Translations under genes and position numbers: made by a program
Source of the DNA: an uncultured Actinomycetes bacterium
GTDB taxonomy: Bacteria > Actinomycetota > Actinomycetes > Nanopelagicales > Nanopelagicaceae
Reading direction: 5' to 3'
Assembly (NCBI GenBank): GCA_903922745.1
Contig: CAIXVA010000141.1
Location: forward strand, 1-6,180
DNA: 6,180 nt
The notes under the pieces: model-generated
Database searches by the model: none
Told to the model about the DNA's origin: nothing
Seen by the model: only the letters and a program-made list of their open reading frames with translations
Shown: positions 1 through 6,144 of the stretch, piece after piece
Layout of the letters: every line of letters begins with the position of its first letter
Numbering within the stretch: position 1 is the first letter of the stretch

Positions 1-1035
1 TGCGCCTTGAATAATGCGGTGGTCGTATGTGCTTGTAAGGGTAATTACCTTGCTAACAGCCATCTCTATCAGGGTCTGCTCACTTGCGCCCTGGAACTCT
101 GCTGGGTAATCCATCGCTCCAACGCCAAGAATGAGGCCCTGTCCTTGAACTAAGCGAGGAACAGAGTGAACGGTTCCGATAGTTCCTGGGTTAGTGATTG
201 ACATTGTGGTGCCCGCAAAATCTTCAACAGTTAATGATCCACCACGTGCCTTTTTGATAACAGCTTCGTAAGCGCTCCAGAACTGACCAAAATCTAATTC
301 CTCGCAACCCTTAATTGATGGAACTAGTAATTGACGAGACCCATCTGCTTTAGCTAAATCGATTGCAACACCTAAGTTGATGTGCTCTGGCTTTCCAATT
401 GCAGGCTTGCCATCGAGATCACCGAAGAATGCATTCATCTCTGGCATCGCACGCACTGCCTTGATCATGGCAAAAGCAATTAGGTGAGTAAATGAAACTT
501 TTCCACCTCGACTGCGCTTCAAGTGATTGTTAATCACAATGCGGTTATCAATCATCAACTTGGCAGGAATCGCGCGAACCGATGTTGCAGTTGGAACTGA
601 TAGTGATGCTTCCATGGCTTGAACAACGCGAGCTGAAACTCCCCGGATTGGTTCAAGTGAAGATGCTGATGGAGTAATCAATACTGGAACTGGCTTAACA
701 ATCGGATCTGCAGGAGTTGGTTGTGATGCTGCAGTCTCGCGAAGTACAGGTTGTTGTGGTGCAGGTGCAACAGGTGCCGGAGTTGCAGCAACTACTGGTG
801 CGGGTTGTGCAGCCATTGGTGCTGGCGCAACAGGTGCGGGTTGTGCAGCTTTTTGTTGCGCTTTAGGAACCGGTGGAACACCTTTATTTGGTTGTGCTGC
901 TGTTACCGGCGCACCTGGCTTGTTACTTTTAAAGTATTCAATCCATGCTGGGTCTACGGAAGAAGGATTCGCTAAATACTGCTCGTACATTTCATCGACG
1001 AGCCAATCATTTGCGCCAAAATCCTGTGCCGACAC
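1..1035 (-). CDS. kgd: Multifunctional 2-oxoglutarate decarboxylase/dehydrogenase E1 with fused E2-like domain (Kgd/OdhA), N-terminal part, runs off left edge
   Basis: The first 345 residues are present; the family is about 1,200 residues, so the thiamine-diphosphate E1 part lies outside the window. Kgd is the cytosolic TCA-cycle enzyme that decarboxylates 2-oxoglutarate and, as the actinobacterial E1-E2 fusion, feeds the 2-oxoglutarate dehydrogenase complex. Residues 1-42 are the short N-terminal segment seen in E1 proteins (DWLVDEMYEQYLANPSSVD, then PAWIEYF). Residues 46-105 are an Ala/Pro/Gln-rich linker. From about residue 126 there is an E2 acyltransferase-like domain with PTATSVRAIPAKL, ITNPGTIGTVHSVPRL and the catalytic DHRIIQG motif (His339) just before the edge. 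No lipoyl domain precedes it, as usual for this fusion. The start is GTG at 1035, preceded by AGAAGGAG (1043-1050) with a 7-nt spacer; no competing start is as good. The family is controlled by the FHA protein GarA/OdhI in relatives; nothing here tests that. Confidence 0.95.
   Translation of the reverse strand, partial: MSAQDFGANDWLVDEMYEQYLANPSSVDPAWIEYFKSNKPGAPVTAAQPNKGVPPVPKAQQKAAQPAPVAPAPMAAQPAPVVAATPAPVAPAPQQPVLRETAASQPTPADPIVKPVPVLITPSASSLEPIRGVSARVVQAMEASLSVPTATSVRAIPAKLMIDNRIVINNHLKRSRGGKVSFTHLIAFAMIKAVRAMPEMNAFFGDLDGKPAIGKPEHINLGVAIDLAKADGSRQLLVPSIKGCEELDFGQFWSAYEAVIKKARGGSLTVEDFAGTTMSITNPGTIGTVHSVPRLVQGQGLILGVGAMDYPAEFQGASEQTLIEMAVSKVITLTSTYDHRIIQGA
797..849 (-). repeat. Internal repeat in the Ala/Pro-rich linker of Kgd
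   Basis: A 17-base stretch occurs exactly twice, at 797-813 and 833-849, 36 bp (12 codons) apart; on the coding strand each copy encodes AAQPAP in frame. At protein level PAPVAPAP appears at residues 66-73 and again at 86-93. This is low-complexity linker sequence, probably a flexible tether in front of the acyltransferase-like domain that grew by in-frame duplication. It is not a mobile or regulatory repeat. Confidence 0.7.
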
Positions 1036-1068
1036 TGGCAAACTCCTTCTGCATTGATTACAGACCTA

Positions 1069-1097
1069 AGCCTATCGGCAGTAACTGGCCTGCATAA
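1069..1097 (-). promoter_or_regulatory. Candidate kgd promoter
   Basis: On the minus strand TAGGCT (1069-1074) keeps the three most conserved -10 positions (TA...T). It is 17 bp from TTATGC (1092-1097), a poor -35 match. A start of transcription about 7 nt downstream would give a leader of roughly 25-30 nt containing the AGAAGGAG ribosome binding site, which is a sensible layout. The -35 overlaps one copy of the tandem repeat at 1088-1127. Assigned by eye only. Confidence 0.25.
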
Positions 1098-1127
1098 GCA
1101 CGATTTGGCGCTCATAAGGCGAGATTG
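1088..1127. repeat. Imperfect 20-bp tandem repeat in the kgd/SDR divergent intergenic region
   Basis: Two adjoining 20-bp units, 1088-1107 and 1108-1127, share 11 of 20 positions: the leading GGC, a core CATAAG (1093-1098 and 1113-1118) and a trailing TT. The cores are exactly 20 bp apart, close to two helical turns, so they face the same side of the DNA. The first core overlaps the candidate -35 of kgd. This is the layout of a pair of operator half-sites, but no regulator is identified and an 11/20 match could arise by chance. Confidence 0.3.
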
Positions 1128-1179
1128 GCCACATTGATTTCAGGCTCCATTTCTGGCCCATCTGGGGCAGGCTTTGCCC

Positions 1180-1899
1180 ATGGTTTTAGCAGTCGTCACC
1201 GGTGCGAGCAGAGGATTGGGATTTGAAAATGCCAAATCCCTAGCGGCGCTCGGCTATGACATCGTGATGATCGCCAAAGATTCCAGTCGACTAAATCAGG
1301 CACAGGATTCGTTACAGAAAGATCACCCTAATCAACAGTTCACGACTTATTCAGTTGATCTAGAAGATTTGCAAGCAACTCGCAATACTGTTGCAGAAAT
1401 TTCGCAGCATCATGGTGCACCAGATATTGTGATTCTGGCTCATGGAGTTATGAGTGACAAGATGTCCAAAACGTTAAAAACAAATGATGCTGAATGGCGC
1501 CGCGTGATGGCAATTAATCTTGATTCAGTTTTCACTCTTGTCAATGGATTAGCACCTGGCATGGTTGAAGCACGAAGTGGGCGCATAATTATTTACTCTG
1601 CTTGCCTAGGCAGAATGTCTGGGCCTGGAAATGCAGGAGGGCTGGCACCATACAGAATAAGTAAAGCTGGAGTTAACGCACTTGTGCGAAACCTTGCACA
1701 TGAAACTGGTTTAGGTTCTCGTGGAGTTTTAGTTGATGCAGTCTGTCCTAATCACTCACGGACAGATATGGGCGGAGCCGATGCACCACGAAGTGCCGAA
1801 GAAGGCGCTGCGTGTGCGTTGTGGTTAGCCACGCGAGAATTTAAAGCTGGAGATACAACAGGAGTTTTGTGGGAAGACAATCAGATCGTTGAGTGGTAA
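1180..1899 (+). CDS. Short-chain dehydrogenase/reductase (SDR family), substrate unknown
   Basis: A 239-residue classical SDR, a soluble Rossmann-fold NAD(P)-dependent oxidoreductase of normal length. The cofactor motif TGASRGLG is at residues 7-14, and the full tetrad is present: Asn113, Ser140, Tyr158 and Lys162 (YRISK). Lys33 after the second strand hints at NADP(H). Two family motifs deviate: NNAG after strand 4 is AHG (87-89), and the PG of the substrate loop is PN (PNHSRTDMGG). The APYRISK...RTDMGG pattern resembles carbonyl reductase-like SDRs, but no substrate can be named. I chose ATG 1180, with AGG at 1169-1171 eight nt upstream; a TTG at 1174 would add two residues, and a TGA at 1135-1137 limits any longer start. 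It is divergent from kgd and convergent with the next gene (23-bp gap), so it is probably monocistronic. Confidence 0.9.
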   Translation: MVLAVVTGASRGLGFENAKSLAALGYDIVMIAKDSSRLNQAQDSLQKDHPNQQFTTYSVDLEDLQATRNTVAEISQHHGAPDIVILAHGVMSDKMSKTLKTNDAEWRRVMAINLDSVFTLVNGLAPGMVEARSGRIIIYSACLGRMSGPGNAGGLAPYRISKAGVNALVRNLAHETGLGSRGVLVDAVCPNHSRTDMGGADAPRSAEEGAACALWLATREFKAGDTTGVLWEDNQIVEW

Positions 1900-1922
1900 C
1901 CAAGGCTTTTATACAGAGCTAG

Positions 1923-2300
1923 CTAGAGATCAGTTGGGATAGCGCGCAACGCCGCAATTAAGGTTGTGCCGGCAAGTGTTGCCAAGGGAATTGCAATAAA
2001 CCATAGATGTGCTTCAAGTTGATAAGAAACAACACCTAGTGCAATCAAATTAGCAAGGACCGCTGGTGAGCGGCCAAAGTATTTTCCTCGTCGATAACCC
2101 ATAGCCGATGCTGCTAATCCCGCTGCACCAAGTAATGCAAAAAGCAGCACACCTAGAAACGGAAGTAGTTCAAAAGAATCTGCTGTGAAAGTGAGTACGA
2201 CAAGCCAACCTGCTAGGACTAGAACAACTCCTGACTCAATTAACAGTAGGGATGCCACTAGTGCGCGAGCTTTGGCGGCTTTGGCAGGATCTTGACTCAT
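1923..2300 (-). CDS. Small four-helix integral membrane protein, function unknown
   Basis: 125 residues with four predicted membrane helices at roughly 13-37, 45-67, 79-93 and 98-118. The N-terminus is short and positively charged (three Lys and one Arg before helix 1). The cytoplasmic-type loop GYRRGKYFGRSPA lies between helices 2 and 3. By the positive-inside rule both ends are cytoplasmic. Glu22, Glu44 and Glu96 lie in or near helices. I do not recognise a named family and infer no activity; small four-helix proteins of unknown function are common in Actinobacteria. The start is ATG 2300 with no recognisable ribosome binding site, so translation may be leaderless or weak; the next in-frame start (GTG, residue 15) has none either and would cut into helix 1. 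The start lies only 30 bp from that of the divergent GGDEF-like gene. Confidence 0.75.
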   Translation of the reverse strand: MSQDPAKAAKARALVASLLLIESGVVLVLAGWLVVLTFTADSFELLPFLGVLLFALLGAAGLAASAMGYRRGKYFGRSPAVLANLIALGVVSYQLEAHLWFIAIPLATLAGTTLIAALRAIPTDL

Positions 2301-2330
2301 ACGGGAGAGATTAACTTACGAGAGGACACA

Positions 2331-2765
2331 ATGCTCTTTTCACATGATGGAATTCATGATTCTCAAACTCATTTGGCGTCTCCAACATACTTTTATGACC
2401 AATTGCGCCGTGAAATTTCATTAGCAACCCGCACCGATAAACCGATTGCATTAATAAAAATTCTCTTCGATAACCCTGATTCTGATCAGGTACGTGCCTT
2501 TGACATACTGCATTTTTCGCACGAACTGACACAGCTAACACGACAAGAGGATTGCATTGGCAGGCTTGGGGTCAATGAGGTCGTCATCATTGTCCGTGAT
2601 GGTCACGGAAACGCTGACCTCTTTGTAAAACGGCTCCTTGACGCCACATCACTGACGGTAAACCACACGCTACAGATAAGGATTGCAACCGTTTACGCGC
2701 GAAATAATGAGGACTCACTAAAACTGCTAGATCGATTGGATCGCGCAGAATTAGTTACCGGTTAA
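2331..2765 (+). CDS. Stand-alone degenerate GGDEF-domain protein with retained RxxD I-site motif
   Basis: 144 residues matching a single GGDEF (diguanylate cyclase) fold with little else. Residues 19-46 (YFYDQLRREISLATR, then PIALIKILF) correspond to the first helix and strand. RQEDCIGRLGVNEVVIIVRD (71-90) aligns with the family's RxxD-x5-GG(D/E)EF segment, and the rest fits the later helices and strands (IRIATVYA at 116-123). The signature is GVNEV (80-84) instead of GG(D/E)EF, and the substrate- and metal-binding Asp/Asn positions upstream are not obvious, so cyclase activity is unlikely. Arg71-x-x-Asp74 stands exactly five residues before the signature, the spacing of the c-di-GMP inhibitory site, so it could bind c-di-GMP without making it. 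ATG 2331 was chosen because GAGAGGA (2320-2326) lies just upstream; a TTG at 2292 would overlap the divergent gene. No sensor or membrane domain is attached. The fold is read from motifs, not from a search. Confidence 0.7.
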   Translation: MLFSHDGIHDSQTHLASPTYFYDQLRREISLATRTDKPIALIKILFDNPDSDQVRAFDILHFSHELTQLTRQEDCIGRLGVNEVVIIVRDGHGNADLFVKRLLDATSLTVNHTLQIRIATVYARNNEDSLKLLDRLDRAELVTG

Positions 2766-2768
2766 GAA

Positions 2769-3431
2769 TTAATTACCAACAATCACACGATTAATTGCAA
2801 CTGTTTGATTTGGTGTGCCATCAGCGCCACCACCCTTGACTCCAGCCTTTGCTATCGCTTTAACAATATCTAAGCCTTGAGTAATCGTGCCCCAGATTGT
2901 GTAATTGGCACCAAGAGTTGTGTCTGCGAAAACTAAGAAAAATTGACTTCCATTTGTACCGGGACCTGAATTAGCCATTGCCACTGTTCCGGCTGGGTAA
3001 TTATTTTCTGTAGCCATTGGAAGGTTTTCATCACGGTAGGTAAAGCTTGGTCCGCCTGAACCAGTTGCAGTTGGATCTCCACATTGCAATACATAGAGAC
3101 CTTGAGTGGTTAAGCGATGACACAATGAATTATCGAAGTAACCACCCTTAGCCAAAGTAGCTAACTGAGTAATAGTAATCGGTGCTCTTGCTCCAACAGT
3201 TGTCACAACAATGTTTCCGCAATTAGTATCAAATGTAAAAGTTTGCGGCAATTTCTTAGGAAGCTTTTGAGCAGGTGCAACATCTTTTGGAGCGTGTCCA
3301 GTTGCTTTTGTAGCTGCACATTTAAGAACTGCAACCTTTACTGCTTTTGATGCTCTGCTCTTTGAATCTGCAAAAGCGGTTGGTGCAAGCATTACATTGA
3401 TTGCAAGGACTGCAATAAGTGTGCGCTTCAC
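2769..3431 (-). CDS. Secreted cyclophilin-type peptidyl-prolyl cis-trans isomerase
   Basis: 220 residues. A Sec signal peptide spans 1-21 (MKR, hydrophobic core, cleavage after AFA) with no lipobox Cys. A basic, Ala-rich linker (22-62) is followed by the cyclophilin domain (about 63-220). Recognisable motifs are HR with the catalytic Arg106, LQCGDPTATGSGGP (115-128), and AMANSGPGTNGSQFF (151-165) with Gln163 and Phe165. The enzyme isomerises Xaa-Pro bonds and would act on folding proteins outside the membrane. The Arg106-to-Gln116 loop is two residues longer than in human cyclophilin A. Four cysteines (38, 71, 104, 117) could form two disulfides. The start is GTG 3431, since AAAAGGAG lies at 3437-3444 with a 5-nt spacer; an ATG at 3449 has no ribosome binding site and would put that site inside the gene. 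It ends 3 bp from the convergent GGDEF-like gene. Confidence 0.92.
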   Translation of the reverse strand: MKRTLIAVLAINVMLAPTAFADSKSRASKAVKVAVLKCAATKATGHAPKDVAPAQKLPKKLPQTFTFDTNCGNIVVTTVGARAPITITQLATLAKGGYFDNSLCHRLTTQGLYVLQCGDPTATGSGGPSFTYRDENLPMATENNYPAGTVAMANSGPGTNGSQFFLVFADTTLGANYTIWGTITQGLDIVKAIAKAGVKGGGADGTPNQTVAINRVIVGN

Positions 3432-3436
3432 TGTGG

Positions 3437-3444
3437 CTCCTTTT
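3437..3444 (-). promoter_or_regulatory. Ribosome binding site that sets the cyclophilin start
   Basis: AAAAGGAG on the minus strand lies 5 nt before GTG 3431. It is the strongest Shine-Dalgarno in the window and decides for GTG over the ATG at 3449, because the longer reading would place this site inside the coding region. Confidence 0.75.
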
Positions 3445-3461
3445 GACATGTGTGAATGATA

Positions 3462-3467
3462 ATTCTA
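3462..3467 (-). promoter_or_regulatory. Candidate -10 box for the cyclophilin gene
   Basis: TAGAAT on the minus strand matches TATAAT at 5 of 6 positions. It lies in the 57-bp gap between guaA and the cyclophilin gene, and would give a leader of about 20-25 nt holding the AAAAGGAG site. No good -35 stands at 16-18 bp. It suggests the isomerase has its own promoter despite lying downstream of guaA on the same strand; read-through from guaA is not excluded, since no terminator hairpin is visible in the gap. Confidence 0.35.
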
Positions 3468-3488
3468 AATCCTGTGAAAACCCTTAAT

Positions 3489-5039
3489 TTATTCCCATTC
3501 AATGGTGCCAGGCGGCTTGCTTGTTACATCCAAAACTACTCGATTGACCTCACGGACCTCATTAGTTATGCGTGTAGAAATCTTCTCTAGAACTTCATAA
3601 GGGACTCGGGACCAATCGGCGGTCATGGCATCTTCGGATGAGACTGGGCGCAAAACAATTGGGTGGCCATAGGTGCGTCCGTCGCCCTGAACGCCAACGC
3701 TGCGAACATCTGCCAGCAGTACAACCGGGCACTGCCAAATTTCACGATCAAGTCCAGCTAATTTTAATTCTGCTCGCGCAATTGCATCTGCCTCACGCAA
3801 AAGATCTAGCCGTTCTTGTGTGACTGAGCCGATAATTCGAATTCCAAGGCCTGGACCAGGAAAGGGTTGGCGCCACACAATCTCTTCGGGCAATCCAAGT
3901 TCTAAGCCAACCTGGCGAACTTCATCTTTAAATAATGTGCGCAGTGGTTCAATTAATGTGAACTGCAAATCATCTGGCAAACCACCAACGTTGTGGTGCG
4001 ATTTAATATTTGCAGTGCCAGTTCCGCCGCCTGATTCGACAACATCTGGATACAAAGTGCCTTGCACTAAGAACTCAACATCTCCCCCAGCAGCAATATC
4101 GCGAGCTGCTGACTCAAAAGATCTAATAAATTCACGGCCAATGATCTTTCGCTTTTCTTCAGGATCTGTAACATCTTTAAGGGCGTTAAGGAATTGGAGC
4201 TTTGCGTCAATGACCACTAACTGCACACCAGTTGAAGCAACAAAGTCGCGTTCTACTTGTTCTGCTTCGCCTTTTCGAAGTAATCCATGATCAACGAAAA
4301 CACATGTCAGTTGATCGCCAACTGCTTTTTGAATAATCGCTGCGGCAACCGCTGAATCAACACCACCTGACAGTCCGCAGATAACTCGCTTGTTACCTAT
4401 GACTTGCTTGGCCTTTGCAATCTCTGTTTCTGCAATATTTGCTGTTGTCCATGTCGCATCACACTTGGCAATATTGACTAACCAATTGCGCAAGATTGCT
4501 TGACCGTGCTCGCTATGTAAAACCTCTGGGTGAAACTGAACGCCAGCTAGTTTTCCTGTTGCATCTTCAAAAGCTGCAATCGGCGTATCTTCCGTTACGG
4601 CACACACGGTAAATCCCGCAGGTGCTTGTGTTACCGCATCCCCATGTGACATCCAGACTTTTTGCTGAGCTGGTAATCCAGTAAATACTTTGGAACTTGG
4701 TTGAACTGTTGTTTCTGTACGACCAAATTCGGATTTACCGGTCTGGCTTACAACACCGCCAAGGGCAGCTGCCATTGCTTGAAAGCCGTAACAAATTCCA
4801 AATACTGGAATCCCTAATGAAAAGATTGCAGCATCTACTGCAGGTGCATTTTCTGCGTACACACTTGAAGGACCGCCAGACAAAATAATGGCACTTGGAT
4901 TTTTGGCCGTAACCTGTGCAGCTGTTATTGATGAAGGAACGATTTCGGAGAAAACATTGGCTTCGCGCACTCGACGTGCAATTAGCTGCGCGTATTGAGC
5001 ACCAAAATCAACAACAAGAACTCCGCGCGTTTCAGCCAC
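3489..5039 (-). CDS. guaA: GMP synthase (glutamine-hydrolysing)
   Basis: A complete, normal-length 516-residue enzyme that converts XMP, ATP and glutamine to GMP in the cytosol, the last step of de novo guanine nucleotide synthesis. The class I glutamine amidotransferase domain occupies about 5-190, with triad Cys83 (GICYGFQ), His170 and Glu172 (VQFHPEV). The ATP pyrophosphatase domain follows, with P-loop SGGVDS at 224-229 and FVDHGLLR at 248-255. The C-terminal dimerisation domain has QGTLYPDV (326-333), [13 protein letters not shown] (390-402) and the family tail ending KPPGTIEWE. All expected motifs are intact. The start is GTG 5039, whose GTGGCTGA overlaps the guaB3 stop by 8 bp; the nearest Shine-Dalgarno-like element (AGAGGT, 5051-5056) is 11 nt away, so translation is probably coupled to guaB3. 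Confidence 0.98.
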   Translation of the reverse strand: MAETRGVLVVDFGAQYAQLIARRVREANVFSEIVPSSITAAQVTAKNPSAIILSGGPSSVYAENAPAVDAAIFSLGIPVFGICYGFQAMAAALGGVVSQTGKSEFGRTETTVQPSSKVFTGLPAQQKVWMSHGDAVTQAPAGFTVCAVTEDTPIAAFEDATGKLAGVQFHPEVLHSEHGQAILRNWLVNIAKCDATWTTANIAETEIAKAKQVIGNKRVICGLSGGVDSAVAAAIIQKAVGDQLTCVFVDHGLLRKGEAEQVERDFVASTGVQLVVIDAKLQFLNALKDVTDPEEKRKIIGREFIRSFESAARDIAAGGDVEFLVQGTLYPDVVESGGGTGTANIKSHHNVGGLPDDLQFTLIEPLRTLFKDEVRQVGLELGLPEEIVWRQPFPGPGLGIRIIGSVTQERLDLLREADAIARAELKLAGLDREIWQCPVVLLADVRSVGVQGDGRTYGHPIVLRPVSSEDAMTADWSRVPYEVLEKISTRITNEVREVNRVVLDVTSKPPGTIEWE

Positions 5040-6144
5040 GATGAATAAGTACCTCTACGCGCTGGAACTCCTTCACATCTGAATAACCACATGTTGCCAT
5101 TGCGCGGCGAAGTGCACCAAACAAGTTCATTGATCCATCTGATGTATGTGAAGGTCCAAGCAAAATTTCTTCAAGAGTGCCAACTGTTCCAACATTTACG
5201 CGCTCACCACGTGGCAAAACTGGGTGATGTGCTTCTGATCCCCAGTGCCAACCAAGTCCTGGCGCTTCAATTGCCTTTGCAAGTGGTGATCCCATCATGA
5301 CCGCATCGGCGCCACATGCAATTGCTTTTGCAATGTCACCACTGCGACCAACTGCGCCATCTGCAATCACATGAACATAACGCCCACCTGATTCATCAAG
5401 GTATTCACGTCGAGCAGATGCAACTTCAGCAACTGCAGATGCCATAGGCACTTCAATTCCCAAGACCTTACGAGTCGTGTGTGTTGCTCCCCCACCAAAC
5501 CCAACCAATACACCTGCAGCACCTGCGCGCATTAAGTGAAGGGCAGCGGTAGATGTTGCAACTCCGCCAACAATTACAGGAACATCTAGTTCGTAAATAA
5601 ACTTCTTAAGGTTGAGCGCTTCATTTTCTGCTGCAACGTGCTCTGCTGAAACTGTTGTTCCGCGGATTACGAATATGTCTACACCCGCTGCAATTACAGC
5701 TTTGTGGAACTCTGCCGTGCGAGCAGGTGAAAGTGATGCCGCAACAGTTACCCCAGAATCTCGGATTTGCTGGATGCGTTCCTTGATTAACTCTGGACGA
5801 ATCGGTGCGCTGTAAATTTCCTGCATGCGCTTAGTTGCGTGCTTGTCTGGCATCGATGCAATTTCACCTAGCGGAATACGTGGATCCTCATATCGGGTCC
5901 ACAATCCTTCAAGGTTTAACACACCTAATCCGCCAAGCTTTCCAATGGCAATCGCAGTTTCAGGTGAAACAACTGAATCCATTGGTGCAGCCATCATTGG
6001 TAGTTCAAATTTATACGCGTCGATCTGCCAGCCGGTCGAAACATTTTCAGGATCACGGGTACGGCGGCTAGGCACAATTGCAATGTCATCAAAAGAGTAG
6101 GCGGTTCGGGCACGCTTTCCTGGTGCGATTTCGATGTTATTCAT
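5032..6144 (-). CDS. guaB3: GuaB3-family IMP dehydrogenase-related protein
   Basis: 370 residues; an IMPDH/GMP reductase-type (beta/alpha)8 barrel without CBS domains. Family marks are [15 protein letters not shown] (16-30), [12 protein letters not shown] (51-62), the phosphate-binding [22 protein letters not shown] (268-289) and a C-terminal [23 protein letters not shown] segment (339-361). In canonical IMPDH the active loop reads G-x-G-P-G-S-x-C-T-T-R; here residues 215-225 read [11 protein letters not shown], so His222 replaces the nucleophilic Cys. Cyanobacterial GuaB3 is described as a working IMPDH, while the role of actinobacterial GuaB3 is, as far as I know, unsettled. The start is ATG 6144, with AAGAAGGG (6151-6158) 6 nt upstream; its first base is shared with the stop of the upstream gene (TAATG). 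It overlaps guaA by 8 bp. A noncatalytic or regulatory role in GMP synthesis is possible but inferred. Confidence 0.95.
   Translation of the reverse strand: MNNIEIAPGKRARTAYSFDDIAIVPSRRTRDPENVSTGWQIDAYKFELPMMAAPMDSVVSPETAIAIGKLGGLGVLNLEGLWTRYEDPRIPLGEIASMPDKHATKRMQEIYSAPIRPELIKERIQQIRDSGVTVAASLSPARTAEFHKAVIAAGVDIFVIRGTTVSAEHVAAENEALNLKKFIYELDVPVIVGGVATSTAALHLMRAGAAGVLVGFGGGATHTTRKVLGIEVPMASAVAEVASARREYLDESGGRYVHVIADGAVGRSGDIAKAIACGADAVMMGSPLAKAIEAPGLGWHWGSEAHHPVLPRGERVNVGTVGTLEEILLGPSHTSDGSMNLFGALRRAMATCGYSDVKEFQRVEVLIHRG

Noticed and set aside
751..975. Plus-strand open frame rich in Cys, Trp and Arg
   Set aside because: It is antisense to the Ala/Pro linker of kgd. The odd composition is what the complement of that repeat gives, and there is no ribosome binding site.
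1917..1924. AGCTAGCT palindrome between the SDR and the membrane gene
   Set aside because: It is a perfect 8-bp palindrome with no loop and no following T run, so it is not a terminator; it overlaps the stop codon of the membrane gene and is too short to call an operator.
2292..2297. TTGACT as a -35 box for the GGDEF-like gene
   Set aside because: A good -35 match, but no acceptable -10 lies at 16-18 bp; the nearest TA...T hexamer is only 14 bp away.
2292..2330. TTG start for the GGDEF-like gene, adding 13 residues
   Set aside because: It would overlap the divergent membrane gene's start, whereas ATG 2331 has GAGAGGA directly upstream.
2311..2541. Minus-strand open frame of 76 codons
   Set aside because: It lies antisense inside the GGDEF-like gene, which has a clear ribosome binding site and a recognisable fold; the shadow frame resembles no protein.
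3432..3449. ATG start for the cyclophilin, adding 6 residues
   Set aside because: There is no ribosome binding site before it, and the strong AAAAGGAG would fall inside the gene; GTG 3431 gives a standard signal peptide.
3638..4888. Plus-strand open frames (3638-3823, 3820-4290, 4697-4888)
   Set aside because: All are antisense to guaA, a complete and highly conserved enzyme, and none shows protein-like motifs.
5091..6100. Plus-strand open frames opposite guaB3
   Set aside because: They are shadows of guaB3 in other frames, with low-complexity translations; two of them also overlap each other in different frames.
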